Shown: piece by piece, positions 1-9,933 of the stretch
Numbering within the stretch: position 1 is the first letter of the stretch
Layout of the letters: each line of letters starts with the position of its first letter
Origin: Linnemannia elongata
Lineage: Eukaryota > Mortierellomycota > Mortierellomycetes > Mortierellales > Mortierellaceae
Assembly (NCBI GenBank): GCA_036320915.1
Contig: JAXBDG010000012.1
Coordinates: 642,501-682,500 of the forward strand
DNA length: 40,000 nucleotides
Reading direction: 5' to 3'
Translations under genes and position numbers: made by a program
Notes under the pieces: model-generated
Database searches by the model: none
What the model was told of the DNA's origin: nothing
The model's input: only the letters and a program-made list of their open reading frames with translations

Positions 1-115
1 CCAAGAGTTGATGACGAAGAGTTGGTGACGAAGAGTTGATGACGAAGAGTTGACGACCAAGAGTTGATGACGAAGAGTTGACGACCAAGAGTTGATGACG
101 AAGAGTTGACCAATA
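1..115. repeat. Short-unit minisatellite
   Basis: About nine tandem copies of a 12-13 bp unit alternating between CCAAGAGTTGATGA and GACGAAGAGTTG. The array runs off the left edge of the window. A degenerate relative (CCAAGAGTC-GATCGATCA type) lies at 2095-2160. No coding potential is seen. Confidence 0.85.
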
Positions 116-181
116 TGACCTCGAGGTGCGATATTGATCTAGCAAGGTTGGTGTTCATATCAAATATAGGAGATAGTTTGT

Positions 182-212
182 GGTACGCGACAATAGGTTG
201 TGGTACGCGACA
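182..212 (+). repeat. Pair of GGTACGCGACA motifs
   Basis: GGTACGCGACA occurs at 182-192 and again at 202-212. The same 11-mer occurs twice more at 2182-2192 and 2245-2255, again 3' of CCAAGAGT-type repeats. The role is unknown; a binding site or the remnant of a repeat family are both possible. Confidence 0.6.
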
Positions 213-332
213 CTCATATTATAAAAACAACTCTTTCTTCCGTCTCGTCATTCAGATCCATTACTCTCATTGTTACTAAGGGGAACCCCTACCCCGCACA
301 TATATGAGCAATGCGAATCCAGAGATTTATAA

Positions 333-448
333 GCTACGGCCATACACAACTAAACCCACCGCATCCCGTCCGATCTGCGCAGTTAAACAGTTGATGGCAT
401 AGTCAGTACTATGGTGGGGGACCACATGGGAATACTATGTGCTGTAGT
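333..448 (+). rRNA. 5S ribosomal RNA
   Basis: A 116-nt gene beginning GCTACGGCCATAC and ending GTGCTGTAGT. The first and last bases pair (GCTAC with GTAGT), as in the closing helix of 5S rRNA. The internal stretch CATCCCGTCCGATCTGCGCA, then AGTTAAAC and GGGGGACCACATGGGAAT, match conserved 5S segments including the internal RNA polymerase III control region. A T run (448-452) at the 3' end serves as the polymerase III terminator. An apparently identical copy is at 39339-39454. Confidence 0.93.
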
Positions 449-479
449 TTTTAAGTTTATTGATGCTTAAATAATTTAG

Positions 480-1530
480 TTATTTATAAGTCTTGAGATA
501 GTTGATACGCCAGTAAGCTTCATTGAAAGCACTAGGGTTTTGACCAACATAAGCATTGCAGCTGGATGGGCAGCCAGATGAAGGATAGACAGAACCAGCC
601 CAGTCACCACAGAAAGTCAAGTTAATGACGAATTGCAAGTTAGAGAACTTGTTGGCTGAGCACTTGCCGCTCTGGAAGGGGAAGGTAGCCAATGGCTGTC
701 CCCAGTTACGGGGATCGGGGTTGCCACTGGAGATATTACCAGGAACTTGAGATCTGGGCCAGAACCAAACTTGAATACCACTGGATGTAGTCCATTGAGT
801 AGCATAGACACCACCCTTATTGTTGTTAAATCCTGTACCATAGGAGTTGGCGTTAGGTGCGAGCACACCACAACCGACATTAGCGCCTTGACCAGGTGCA
901 TTGACATCACAATTAGGTGTCAATACACTACCAGATTGTCCGCGAGAGACACCTTCCATGGTGCAGCCAGAGCTTGTGTGCAAAGTTACTTGGTTTTGTG
1001 CTTGATTGTTGACACCTTCAATAATCTAGAATTCATAGAAACATTGTTAGAATATCAGTTATTATATAAAATATATTCAGCCCTTTCATAAATATTATAT
1101 AGCTGCTGCATCCAGGTTTACTTACATCAATCTCACCACTGTTGGGCCAGTTGGGTCCGACCATCCAATAAGCGGGCCAGGTACCACAGCCAACTGGCAT
1201 GTGCTCCGCATCCAAGATGTAAAGACCATTGGCATTGTAAGATGTCTTGGAGACCAAGCGAACAGATTGTCTTCCAGTGGTGGTAGTTGAAGTTGTATCT
1301 GGCTTGATGACAGCCTGGTTGTTTTGGACGGAAACGTATTTTTTACTGGTAGCTGTGGCTCTATCCACATACTGAACGAAACCATGAGTGGGGTCACTGC
1401 CAGTGAAGAAGTCAAACTGATCAAAGAAGTTGGAGCCCTGGTAAGTATTCTGAAGTGTCCAAGCTTGGACTGTAGTAGCAGCAGACAAGAGACCAAGAGC
1501 AGAGAGGATGGTTAGCTTTGAGGAGACCAT
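480..1530 (-). CDS. Secreted GH16 endo-beta-1,3(4)-glucanase (laminarinase-like)
   Basis: Two exons, 1530-1126 and 1025-480, separated by a 100-bp intron (1026-1125) with GTAAGT donor and TCTAG acceptor. The spliced protein is 316 residues. Residues 1-23 form a signal peptide (ending TTVQA before Trp24), so the enzyme is secreted. Splicing rebuilds the GH16 signature GEIDIIEGVN across the intron: Glu133 is the expected nucleophile, Asp135 the helper and Glu138 the acid/base. Later blocks (WTTSSGIQVWFWPR, TFCGDWAG) and paired cysteines fit the fungal Lam16A-type group. The family cleaves beta-1,3 or mixed beta-1,3/1,4 glucan, in wall remodelling or feeding. Length and motifs look complete. The exact substrate is not readable from the sequence. 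Confidence 0.93.
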
Positions 1531-1590
1531 TGTTGAACAAGTAGGAGAAGAGGTTGTTTTGAGTAATGAGTCTTTTTATTTTTTTGCTCT

Positions 1591-1597
1591 TTATATA
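1591..1597 (-). promoter_or_regulatory. TATA box of the GH16 gene
   Basis: TATATAA on the minus strand, about 60 bp upstream of the ATG at 1530. A pyrimidine-rich leader lies between the two. Confidence 0.55.
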
Positions 1598-1599
1598 TC

Positions 1600-2094
1600 A
1601 CTTTTTTTTTTTTCAAATATCACAAATGGCAATGAATCACAGGATGCAGCATTGAATTGAAGAGCCCTTCATCAAAAAACATGGTGCAAAGAGGAGGATA
1701 TTTGTTTATCATAACAATTCGGGCCGTAATGCCAGACTAGCCCTAGGGCCAGCCGGGTTAGAGTTATGTATCCCACCAATAGCAGCATCGATGGCGGCAG
1801 CTAGGGCTCGGGCGCTAATTAAATTCGCTACTTTGCGTACGCATATAGTAAATTTTCTTATCACCCCATCTGTCGTGAATCTAGACTAGTGGCAAGTGGA
1901 ATGATCCTTCAAGATACGGCTGGTGCAGGGGCAGGTGCAGGGGCAGGGGCTGGGAATAAAAGACAGAGGAGGAGACAGGTGTAGGGAATGATAAGGTATA
2001 TTCAAGTTACCAGATGAGGATCAAACTAATTGAGGTGCTATGAAATATATATATGTTTTTGTGAGCAATGCCAATTAATTATATTGGGCGCAGC
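1600..2094. other. Intergenic, no gene seen
   Basis: No supportable gene. The only structure is a short G-rich repeat at 1921-1953 (GGTGCAGGGGCA type, about four units). Confidence 0.5.
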
Positions 2095-2260
2095 CAACTG
2101 CTCCCAAGAGTCAACTGATCGTGCCAAGGGTCGACCGATCATGCCAAGAGTCGATCGATCATAGGGAAACGCAACAGTCAAGGTACGCGACATAAGATGA
2201 TTTCGCGAGATTGATGTACGTGTGAAATCTAGGAAATAGATCGAGGTACGCGACACCATC
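2095..2260. repeat. Degenerate CCAAGAGTC repeats followed by two GGTACGCGACA motifs
   Basis: Three related units (CCCAAGAGTCAACTGATC, then GCCAAGGGTCGACCGATC, then GCCAAGAGTCGATCGATC) are followed by GGTACGCGACA at 2182-2192 and 2245-2255. The arrangement mirrors that at 1-212, on the other side of the 5S and GH16 genes. Confidence 0.6.
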
Positions 2261-2279
2261 CTTGAACCGAACTATGCGA

Positions 2280-2406
2280 GCTTGTTTTAAAGTTAGGGGG
2301 CAAGGCGAAGATTTGCCATGAGTTGAACGATCATATTATTTTCTCAATGTCGGCTCTCCCTGAAGTATACAGCCTTGTATTAAGGTTAGGGGGGAAGGCC
2401 AAAGAT
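2280..2406. repeat. Direct repeat of about 33 bp beside the inverted-repeat element
   Basis: Two similar segments, 2280-2312 and 2372-2406, share a CTTGT-TTAA-GTTAGGGG-AAGGC-AAGAT pattern. The second directly abuts the left inverted repeat of the next element. Confidence 0.45.
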
Positions 2407-3324
2407 GGAAGTGTCTATTTGTCGTCCCGTCCGACAGCTCTTATCTATTTGTCGTCCCAAGTGGGCTCTTATTTGTCATCCGATTCAAAGGGATTTTTCA
2501 GTCAATTGCTTGAGCTTGACCTCCATAACTGAAACCTAGGTCCGAAAGTGTTGCCTTGCACCATGTCTTTATTTATGGCATGATACTAGACTTCTTTTTT
2601 TTTTCTTTTCTACTCTGTCTATTCTATCCTTGACCTCGGTTCGTACTCGTCCTTCCTTCCTTCTCTTAAACTTCAAGTTCATTGAGATCCTAGCTATGTC
2701 AGAGATCGGACACGGTCTGTATTTATTCAGTGACCGCGCGACGCGCCATTTTTTCTTCTCTACTACTTATTTTCTAGCTTTTGGAAGCTGCGCGCTCCCA
2801 TTTTCCTTCCGCTCATCACCATTTTTATAACCTTTCCTCTGACCTCTATGAACTTTCTCTTGACCTTCCTCTAACCCTCCTCTGACTTCTTTAACTAACC
2901 CTCTCTGTTTGCCTCTGACCCTAGTTACTTATGACCGGTCAGACTGTGCCTCACCCTTCCCTTAAATAGCCCTTCTCATTTCTTTATAACTAGTGTTCCT
3001 TTAGTTCTCTTCTACAGTATTCAGTTTTCGTTATTAAAACACATTTACAAAGTCAACTATTATCACTTGTCTCCTTGTCCCCGCACCTACTTCATTTCCC
3101 ATCTCCTCTGTGTCATACGCTTAAACAACTGACGATGGAGTTTGTGTGGCAAGGTTGACGTATTGCACTTAACCAGAGCACAACGCGTAACTAGAACCGA
3201 TTGTAATTGTGGAGGTTGGACAACCAACAAGTGAATGAAAATCCCTTTGAATCGGACGACAAATAAGAGCCCACTTGGGACGACAAATAAGAGCTGTCGG
3301 ACGGGACGACAAATAGACACTTCC
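2407..3324. mobile_element. Non-autonomous element with about 90-bp terminal inverted repeats
   Basis: The left arm (2407-2496) and right arm (3237-3324) are near-perfect reverse complements. They start GGAAGTGTCTATTTGTCGTC and differ mainly by a 4-bp CTAT insertion and one substitution. Each arm contains three internal copies of TTTGTCGTCC. The roughly 740-bp interior is CT-rich with no convincing reading frame, so transposition would need an enzyme supplied elsewhere. I could not settle a target-site duplication, so the superfamily is unknown. Confidence 0.75.
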
Positions 3325-3677
3325 CCATGTTTGTGCTCTCTTTATTTTCTACTTCGCGAAGAGCACAAATATTTATGAATGCACAAAGAAAATTTCAAGG
3401 GAACTGAACAGTGATTGCATTTGCATTGCCTTGTGCCCCTTTAGTTTCCGTTGTGCCTTTTTACTTTGCCTTGCGCCTTTTTACTTTGCCTTGCGCCTTT
3501 GGGCAGTGCTGCCTTTACTTTGCCTTTTGCCTTTGAGCCTTGCGACCTTGAGCAGTGTTTTCCTTTGCTTTTGCCATAGACTCTCACTGTCAATATTTCT
3601 TTGGAAAGATCAGAAGCTTCTTTCGAAAAATTTATCAGTTGCACAAATGAAAATTTCAAGGGAACCGAAGATTCCAG
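3325..3677. other. Intergenic, with CTTTGCCTTGCGCC repeats and CAAGGGAA motifs
   Basis: No gene. At 3425-3560 there are tandem units of ACTTTGCCTTGCGCCTTT. A small inverted repeat (TTTGTGCTC ... GAGCACAAA) spans 3328-3370. GCACAAA-GAAAATTTCAAGGGAAC occurs near 3379 and 3640, the second copy just before the 28S fragment. A relative is at 37663, before another 28S fragment. Confidence 0.5.
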
Positions 3678-3720
3678 AGGGATAACTGGCTTGTGGCAGC
3701 CAAGCGTTCATAGCGACGTT

Positions 3721-3756
<36 letters not shown>

Positions 3757-3800
3757 ACTGAAGCAGAATTCAGTAAGCGTTGGATTGTTCACCCACTAAT

Positions 3801-3855
<55 letters not shown>

Positions 3856-4347
3856 ATGAAATGTTGTTGCAATAGTAATTGAACTTAGTACGAGAGGAAC
3901 CGTTCATTCGGATAATTGGTATTTGGGCCTGCCTGAGCAGGCAATGGCCCGAAGCTATCATCCGTTGGGTTATGGCTGAACGCCTCTAAGTCAGAACCCG
4001 TGCTAGAACGCGACGATTACCGCCTTGTGCCATTTTTAATTGAATACGAATAGACCTACGGTCCAGAATCTTACGAACGTGGGATTACCTTGCAGAGCGG
4101 AAAGGCTTTGTGAGGTTCCCACTAATGTTAATTTCAAATATAGCACGAGATAAATCCATTGCAGACGACTTTAATTGAACGGGGTATTGTAAGCAGTAGA
4201 GTAGCCTTGTTGCTACGATCTGCTGAGATTAAGCCCATTGTTCTATAGATTTGTTCGAAAGAACAACATCTCTCTCTCTTTCTTCTTTTTTTTTTCTTTT
4301 TTTTCTTTCAGGCGGTTTAGTTAAGGGCAGCTTAACATATGTCCTGG
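3678..4347 (+). rRNA. 28S rRNA 3' fragment plus 3' spacer, copy 1 (partial)
   Basis: From AGGGATAACTGGCTTGTGGC to about 4254 the sequence follows the 3' end of fungal 28S rRNA. It includes the sarcin-ricin loop AGTACGAGAGGAACC and the end block GGGGTATTGTAAGCAGTAGA. About 580 nt are present; the rest of 28S is missing, so this is not a working gene. A pyrimidine-rich spacer and GGCGGTTTAGTTAAGGGC follow, shared with the copies at 8727 and 38391. Confidence 0.92.
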
Positions 4348-5375
4348 ATCGCCGAGTTTGTCATGGCCGGGTTGAATTATGTAGATGTTCTCCTCCGTTG
4401 TAACTGGTAAGCAGACATGCTTTTAGTACAGCACTCGCGATGGAAGAACATATTTAACTGGCTTATGTATGATAGCCAAGCGTTCATAGCGATGTTGCTT
4501 TTGGATCCTTCGATGTCGGCTCTTTCAATCCTTGCTTCATTAGAATTCCAGGTCACGTTGTGATGCTTCGTTCACCTGCACTAACTCTCGGACCAGTTAA
4601 GGGGCGTATCTTTTTGCAAATCTAGGTGTATCGATGGGTGCCCTGTACTCAAAACCCGATCCATATGTCACACAGAACTCTCATCTTTCACTTCAGGGGT
4701 ACATGCTAAGATCAAAGCGCAAGGTAATAGGGTAGTGTTGGTATATACGTTTTGGAGATGGACTTTATTACGTTAATTCAGACATTGGGTGTAGTGTGTT
4801 ATAATATTTGTACGGTGGTTAGTTAGGAATAGACAACAACAAAAGAATATATAATAAAATGAACATGCAACAAGATGGGAGTCGAGTCGACGGAACGAGA
4901 GATGAGTGGACGAGGAACGAGTGTACTTTGTAAAAACGTTTTAATAGCGATGTGATTTATAAACTAAAGAACTATACTATGGTATAGACTATGAGTATTT
5001 ATATATGTTTAGAGGAGCCACATGGGACGCGCGTTCCTTCTAGGGCTTTTTAGGAAGAGCTGTCTGAATTAGCCAACACCTGATTGATTAGCAGGGAAGG
5101 ATCTGGAAGTTGATGGCAAAGTCCAGTAATCAATCAGAGTGAAACTCTGACAGAACATTGTCTTTCTCTCAACTTTTCCTCTTTTCATTCTTTTTATACC
5201 TCTCCCACTCTGCACTTGAAGAAATAAAAAAAAACCCCGTTCTCCTGCTTTTGGTATTGTTGAACAGTATGTACATTGTTATTGTTTAGCTGTGATATAA
5301 GACTGTTCTCTCTCATCACTGCTATTTAAATTGCAGCGTGCCTATAGCTGTCTATATCATTAAAGTGGCTAGAGC
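4348..5375. other. Gene-free stretch with a short 28S fragment
   Basis: No convincing gene. Apart from the 28S piece at 4456-4524 I recognise nothing. Confidence 0.5.
4456..4524 (+). pseudogene. Short 28S rRNA fragment
   Basis: Starts AACTGGCTT, has a small disruption, then follows GCCAAGCGTTCATAGCGA to GATGTCGGCTCTT, where 28S identity stops. The same end point is seen at 34422 and 37802. Confidence 0.75.
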
Positions 5376-6330
5376 TTAGTTGATCTTACGTGCCTCAGCC
5401 AGCGCCTTGGCTCCGTCGGATCCGATCGAGTTCATGAACAATTTCAAAGTGGTCAAGGCCGAGTTGACCTTGAGTGCCTCAGCCAGCGCCTTGGCTCCGT
5501 CGTCTCCAATCAAATTGTCGTACAAGTCCAAAGTGGTCAGGGCCGAGTTGATCTTAAGTGCCTCAGCCAGCGCCTTGGCTCCGTCGTCTCCGATCGAGTT
5601 GTTGTACAAGTCCACAGTGGTCAGGGCCGAGTTGGTCTTGAGTGCTTCAGCCAGCGCCTTGGCTCCGTTGTCTCCGATCGAGTTGTTGAACAAGTTCAAA
5701 GTGATCAGGGCCAAGTTGGTCTTGAGTGCCTCAGCCAGCGCCTTGGCTCCGTTGTCTCCGATCGAGTTGTTGAACAAGTTCAAAGTGGTCAGGGCCGAGT
5801 TAGTCTTGAGTGCCTCAGCCAACGCCTTGGCTCCGTCGTCTTCGATCAAGTTGTCGTACAAGTCCAAAGTGGTCAGGGCCGAGTTGACCTTGAGTGCCTC
5901 AGCCAGCGCCTTGGCTCCGTCGGATCCGATCGAGTTGTTGTACAAGTCCAAAGCGGTCAGGGTTGAGTTGGTCTTGAGTGCCTCAGCCAGCGCCTTGGTT
6001 CCGTCGGATCCGATCGAGTTGTTGTACAAGCCCAAAGTGGTCAGGGCCGAGTTGATCTTGAGTGCCTCAGCCAGCGCCTTGGCTCCATCGGATCCGATCG
6101 AGTTTCCCTGCAAGCTCAAAGTGGTCAGGGCCGAGTTGGTCTTGAGTGCCTCAGCCAGCGCCTTGGCTCCGTCGTCTCCGATCGAGTTGTTGTACAAGTC
6201 GAAAGTGGTCAGGGCCGAGTTGGTCTTGAGTGCCTCAGCCAGCGTCTTGGCTCCGTCGGATCCGATCGAGCTGTGCCGCAAGTACAAAGTGGTCAGGGTC
6301 GAGTTGGTCTTGAGTGCCTCTGCTAGTATT
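5376..6330 (-). repeat. 84-bp tandem repeats encoding the LRRs
   Basis: About 11 copies of an 84-bp unit, one LRR each, with few differences between units. The opposite strand is also open through the array, as expected from a repeat whose length is a multiple of three. Confidence 0.9.
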
Positions 6331-8338
6331 ACAAATTCCTTTCCTCTGATCAATTCAGATGCCAGCTCGCAGGACATCTTGCAAGCACGACTTGACATTT
6401 TTTGTGGAAACCCGAGAAACTTGACGAGCTCCTTTGAAAGAAGAATATGAAGTACTTTCATATTAGGAAGATCTCTGATACGGAAAATAACGTCATATTG
6501 TGTGGATGTTGATAATAGTTTGCTGCCGAGGCTCGTTCGGAATTGTCGGAGATCAAGTCGAAGAATCGATACTCTTGATTGCTTGAGTGCATTCTCTAAT
6601 TCTTCAAGATCGCTTCTTGTGCACTCCCAGGCCCAATCCATAATGAGTTCGAGAACACCCTTGGCTTTGCTGACGACATTGTAAAACTCGGCGGCGGCCA
6701 ACCTGGACCTCAAGACAATTTCGATCCTCCCCAGCTGCTCATCAAATTCTCCTTGGGCCAGCTTGACCACATCGCGAAGCTTCTGGGTGTACTTCTCTTG
6801 ATAGCTGGCACGGTAGTGATGGTGGCAGACCCATTTGACGTGACCTTCCGAGGTTGTCATTCGATAAAGGTTGCCAAGAAGGTTCTCCTCCTCCGACATC
6901 TTCAAGAATGATCCCAACTGGCGTAACTCGACACCTTCTACACCCTCAACATCGCTCAAATAGTTAGTCAAGTCTTGTTGCGTCATTGCTTCTCGAGGCT
7001 CAGTGTCGATGATATCCCCTGGAGATGATGCTTGAACTTTAGCCAATTGATTGTCGATACATTCGAGCGAGTAATCGATCTTGGCCGTGACTATTTCGAC
7101 AGTCTGCTTGACGGAGTCAGCCAGCTCGACAACCTTAAGACTAGCCAAGGTAGGCACAACATGGCCGGCAATACTTGTGCCAAACTTGATCAGCTCAAGC
7201 ATCAACAAAAGAAACGGACCATATTTCTTGAAGAACTCGGTTGGCTTGCGGATAAGATATCCTTCGTGTTTTGCCAGGTGGAGGTGATGTGGTACCTTGT
7301 CTTTGTTGTTCTCGGTATGCTTACCACACTCACAAATGAAATGCAGTCGAAACTTGGTTCTAAACCAGTTGCCAGGATCGTACTTTGCCGGTTCTTCTGG
7401 CAGGACAATAAACAAGCGAGGAATCGGATACTCGGTCAGCTCCAACTGCTGCGTTAAGATGGCCTCGGTCTTTCTCTGGATCAGAATCAATCGGTCGTTC
7501 ATCTGCTTTTGCAGCTCCCAAACCTCCCGGACAATATGCTGAATCATAGCGCCTTGGTCGTAAAGTCCATCTAGCTTGCGAATGACTGTTTTCTCGAAGC
7601 CAGATTTGGTCATCAATGCCGGAGTGAACTTTGAAGCAATCAGCGATAAGAGAGCTTCAGAGGTCAATGGCTTTCCAGACTGGCGGGCTAGCTCGATGGC
7701 CGCGGTAATAGAACTGAGCTGGCTCTGGATATGAGTGGTGCTTGCTCTGCCCATGGTTGCTTGGCGTGGCTCAGCGGTCGAAAGGTCAGTAAAAGGCTCC
7801 GCGGCAATGGCAAGGCCAGAGACAGACTCAGCAAATGTCGTGGTGGAGCTTGCTGGAGGGTTGACGTTAAACTCATTAATGATAGCGCCAGAATGGCGAG
7901 GATCGATTGGAGCATGGGTGGGAGTTTCTGCTCGACCATTGATGGGAGCCAGCCTTGAGGTTGCCATCGAAGAGTCAATAGAACCATACTCAACAGTGGT
8001 GGACAAGACAACATCCAGGACTACACCAGGACAATGCTTAATGCGGTGAGGCACGATTCTATTGGGTTGACATAAATAGTGCTTGCTCAATAGAATTATC
8101 CCTTAATGTCTTGTTCTGAACATTTACCAATTCTACTTTTGCATCCTTTTAGTTACCTGATTCCATCCGAATCCCTCAGCCTATTGACGGCAACTTTGCC
8201 ATTCCGGACGTATTTGACCCCAGGAAAGACTTGCTCAATGTCCTCCCAGTAAACGATGTTCTGTCCACCGATATAACTGGCAGTGATTTCCACGATATCC
8301 ATCTTCCCAATCAAGCGAAACGATTGAGTCTCTTCCAT
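5376..8338 (-). CDS. NLR-like LRR protein without a visible NTPase
   Basis: Two exons, 8338-8157 and 8058-5376, joined across a 98-bp intron (GTAACT ... AATAG); the join gives a smooth GIRIVPHRIKH. The spliced protein is 954 residues. The N-terminal 600 residues are largely helical with coiled-coil character and contain PGVVLDVVL and a CHHH patch; I see no Walker A. Residues from about 625 are 11 full 28-residue ribonuclease-inhibitor-type LRRs of the form ALAEALKTNSALTTLDLYNN-SIGDDGAK, plus a cut final unit. Such LRRs are found in NLR receptors and bind ligands or partners. An immune or self-recognition role is inference. The repeats are nearly identical at DNA level, so copy number can change quickly. 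A decayed paralogue is at 35856. Confidence 0.85.
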
Positions 8339-8518
8339 TGGTTGTTTTAAATGACTGTATTGAAGAAATGGGAATGGGGACTGGAGAAAGTAGTGCTTTT
8401 GTGTGGGAAAGCAAAGTGAGTGGGAATTCGTGTGATAGAAGAAGAGTTAAAGTGAAAAAGACAAAATCTCGATGTGGGCCTTTTCTACTCCAAAATTTGA
8501 CTGTCCATCTGTTACGCC

Positions 8519-8730
8519 GGATGAAAAGATCAAGGGATGAAAAAAAAGATCAAGGGATGAAAAAAAAGATCAAGGGATAAAAAAAAGATCAAGGGATGAA
8601 AAAAAAGATCAAGGGATAAAAAAAAGATCAAGGGATGAAAAAAAAAGATCAAGGGTCAAGGGATGAAAAAAAAGATCAAGGGATGAAAAAAAAAGATCAA
8701 GGGTCAAGGGATGAAAAAAAAGATCAAGGG
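8519..8730 (+). repeat. A-rich minisatellite abutting a 28S fragment
   Basis: Roughly ten units of AAGATCAAGGGATGAAAAAA (18-21 bp) end directly in the AGGGATA of 28S copy 2. The unit contains CAAGGGAT, close to the rRNA start AGGGATAAC, so the array may have grown from the junction. Confidence 0.85.
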
Positions 8731-8769
8731 ATACCTGGCTTGTGGCAGCCAAGCGTTCATAGCGACGGT

Positions 8770-8805
<36 letters not shown>

Positions 8806-8849
8806 ACTGAAGCAGAATTCAGTAAGCGTTGGATTGTTCACCCACTAAT

Positions 8850-8904
<55 letters not shown>

Positions 8905-9374
8905 ATGAAATGTTGTTGCAATAGTAATTGAACTTAGTACGAGAGGAACCGTTCATTCGGATAATTGGTATTTGGGCCTGCCTGAGCAGGCAATGGCCCG
9001 AAGCTATCATCCGTTGGGTTATGGCTGAACGCCTCTAAGTCAGAACCCGTGCTAGAACGCGACGATTACCGCCTTGTGCCATTTTTAATTGAATACGAAT
9101 AGACCTACGGTCCAGAATCTTACGAACGTGGGATTACCTTGCAGAGCGGAAAGGCTTTGTGAGGTTCCCACTAATGTTAATTTCAAATATAGCACGAGAT
9201 AAATCCATTGCAGACGACTTTAATTGAACGGGGTATTGTAAGCAGTAGAGTAGCCTTGTTGCTACGATCTGCTGAGATTAAGCCCATTGTTCTATAGATT
9301 TGTTCGAAAGAACAACATCTCTCTCTCTTCTTTTTTTTCTTTTTTTTTCTCTTTCAGGCGGTTTAGTTAAGGGC
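8727..9374 (+). rRNA. 28S rRNA 3' fragment plus 3' spacer, copy 2 (partial)
   Basis: Almost identical to copy 1 from CTGGCTTGTGGCAGCC to the rRNA end near 9303 and the spacer GGCGGTTTAGTTAAGGGC. It then diverges from copies 1 and 3. It lacks the 5' part of 28S and is non-functional as a gene. Confidence 0.92.
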
Positions 9375-9933
9375 GTTTCATCAAGGCATGGAATGGCCAA
9401 GATCATCACAGTCGACACGGACAGACTGTTAGGATGAGATAAGACAGATAATAGAAGGAGACAGGGAATAGGAGGTATGTGATACAAAGTGCGTTGAGGA
9501 ATGCATGTAGAATACTTGCTAGGCTTTGACACAAAATAGTTTACACGCTCTCTGACACGGAATAATTTGCATGGCTGTGACACTTAATGGTTTGCATGGC
9601 TCTGACACAGAATAGGTTGCTTGGCTCTAACACGGATTATTTGCATGGTTCAGCAAAGCACTCAGCAATGAAGACTTGGAGAAGATTGGTAACAAGCTTG
9701 CTGGGGACTTTGTTGAGGAGGATTGGTCAGACACCGAAAAAACCAACACCACAACCAAAGGTTGGCTAAGGTTAGGTGCAGCAATTCAGCAGGTTCGGGA
9801 GGAAGCTGGTGTTTATATAGCTGCGGATTGAATACACCTCAAAATGGGAGGAGAGAAAAGAATCACGTGACAAAAAAACAGTCATATACATAGTTTCCTT
9901 TAGCTCTTTTTTCCAACATCGTTCCTCTCCATC
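9375..9933. other. Intergenic with a 25-bp repeat array
   Basis: At 9535-9655 there are about five units of TTGCATGGCTCTGACACGGA-ATAGG, 24-26 bp each. A TATATAG at about 9816 and an E-box-like CACGTG at 9865 precede the gene at 9934 and may be its promoter. I recognise nothing else. Confidence 0.5.

Noticed and set aside
3610..3792. Small frames over 28S fragments (also at 38251-38505 and 9278-9583)
   Set aside because: They overlap conserved rRNA sequence and have no protein features.
3678..4254. Functional large-subunit rRNA gene
   Set aside because: Only the last 580 nt or so are present in each copy, with no upstream 28S, 5.8S or 18S in the window.
5380..6450. Plus-strand frame of 356 residues opposite the LRR repeats
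   Set aside because: Antisense shadow kept open by the 84-bp repeat length. The minus strand encodes clear LRRs and a spliced N-terminus.
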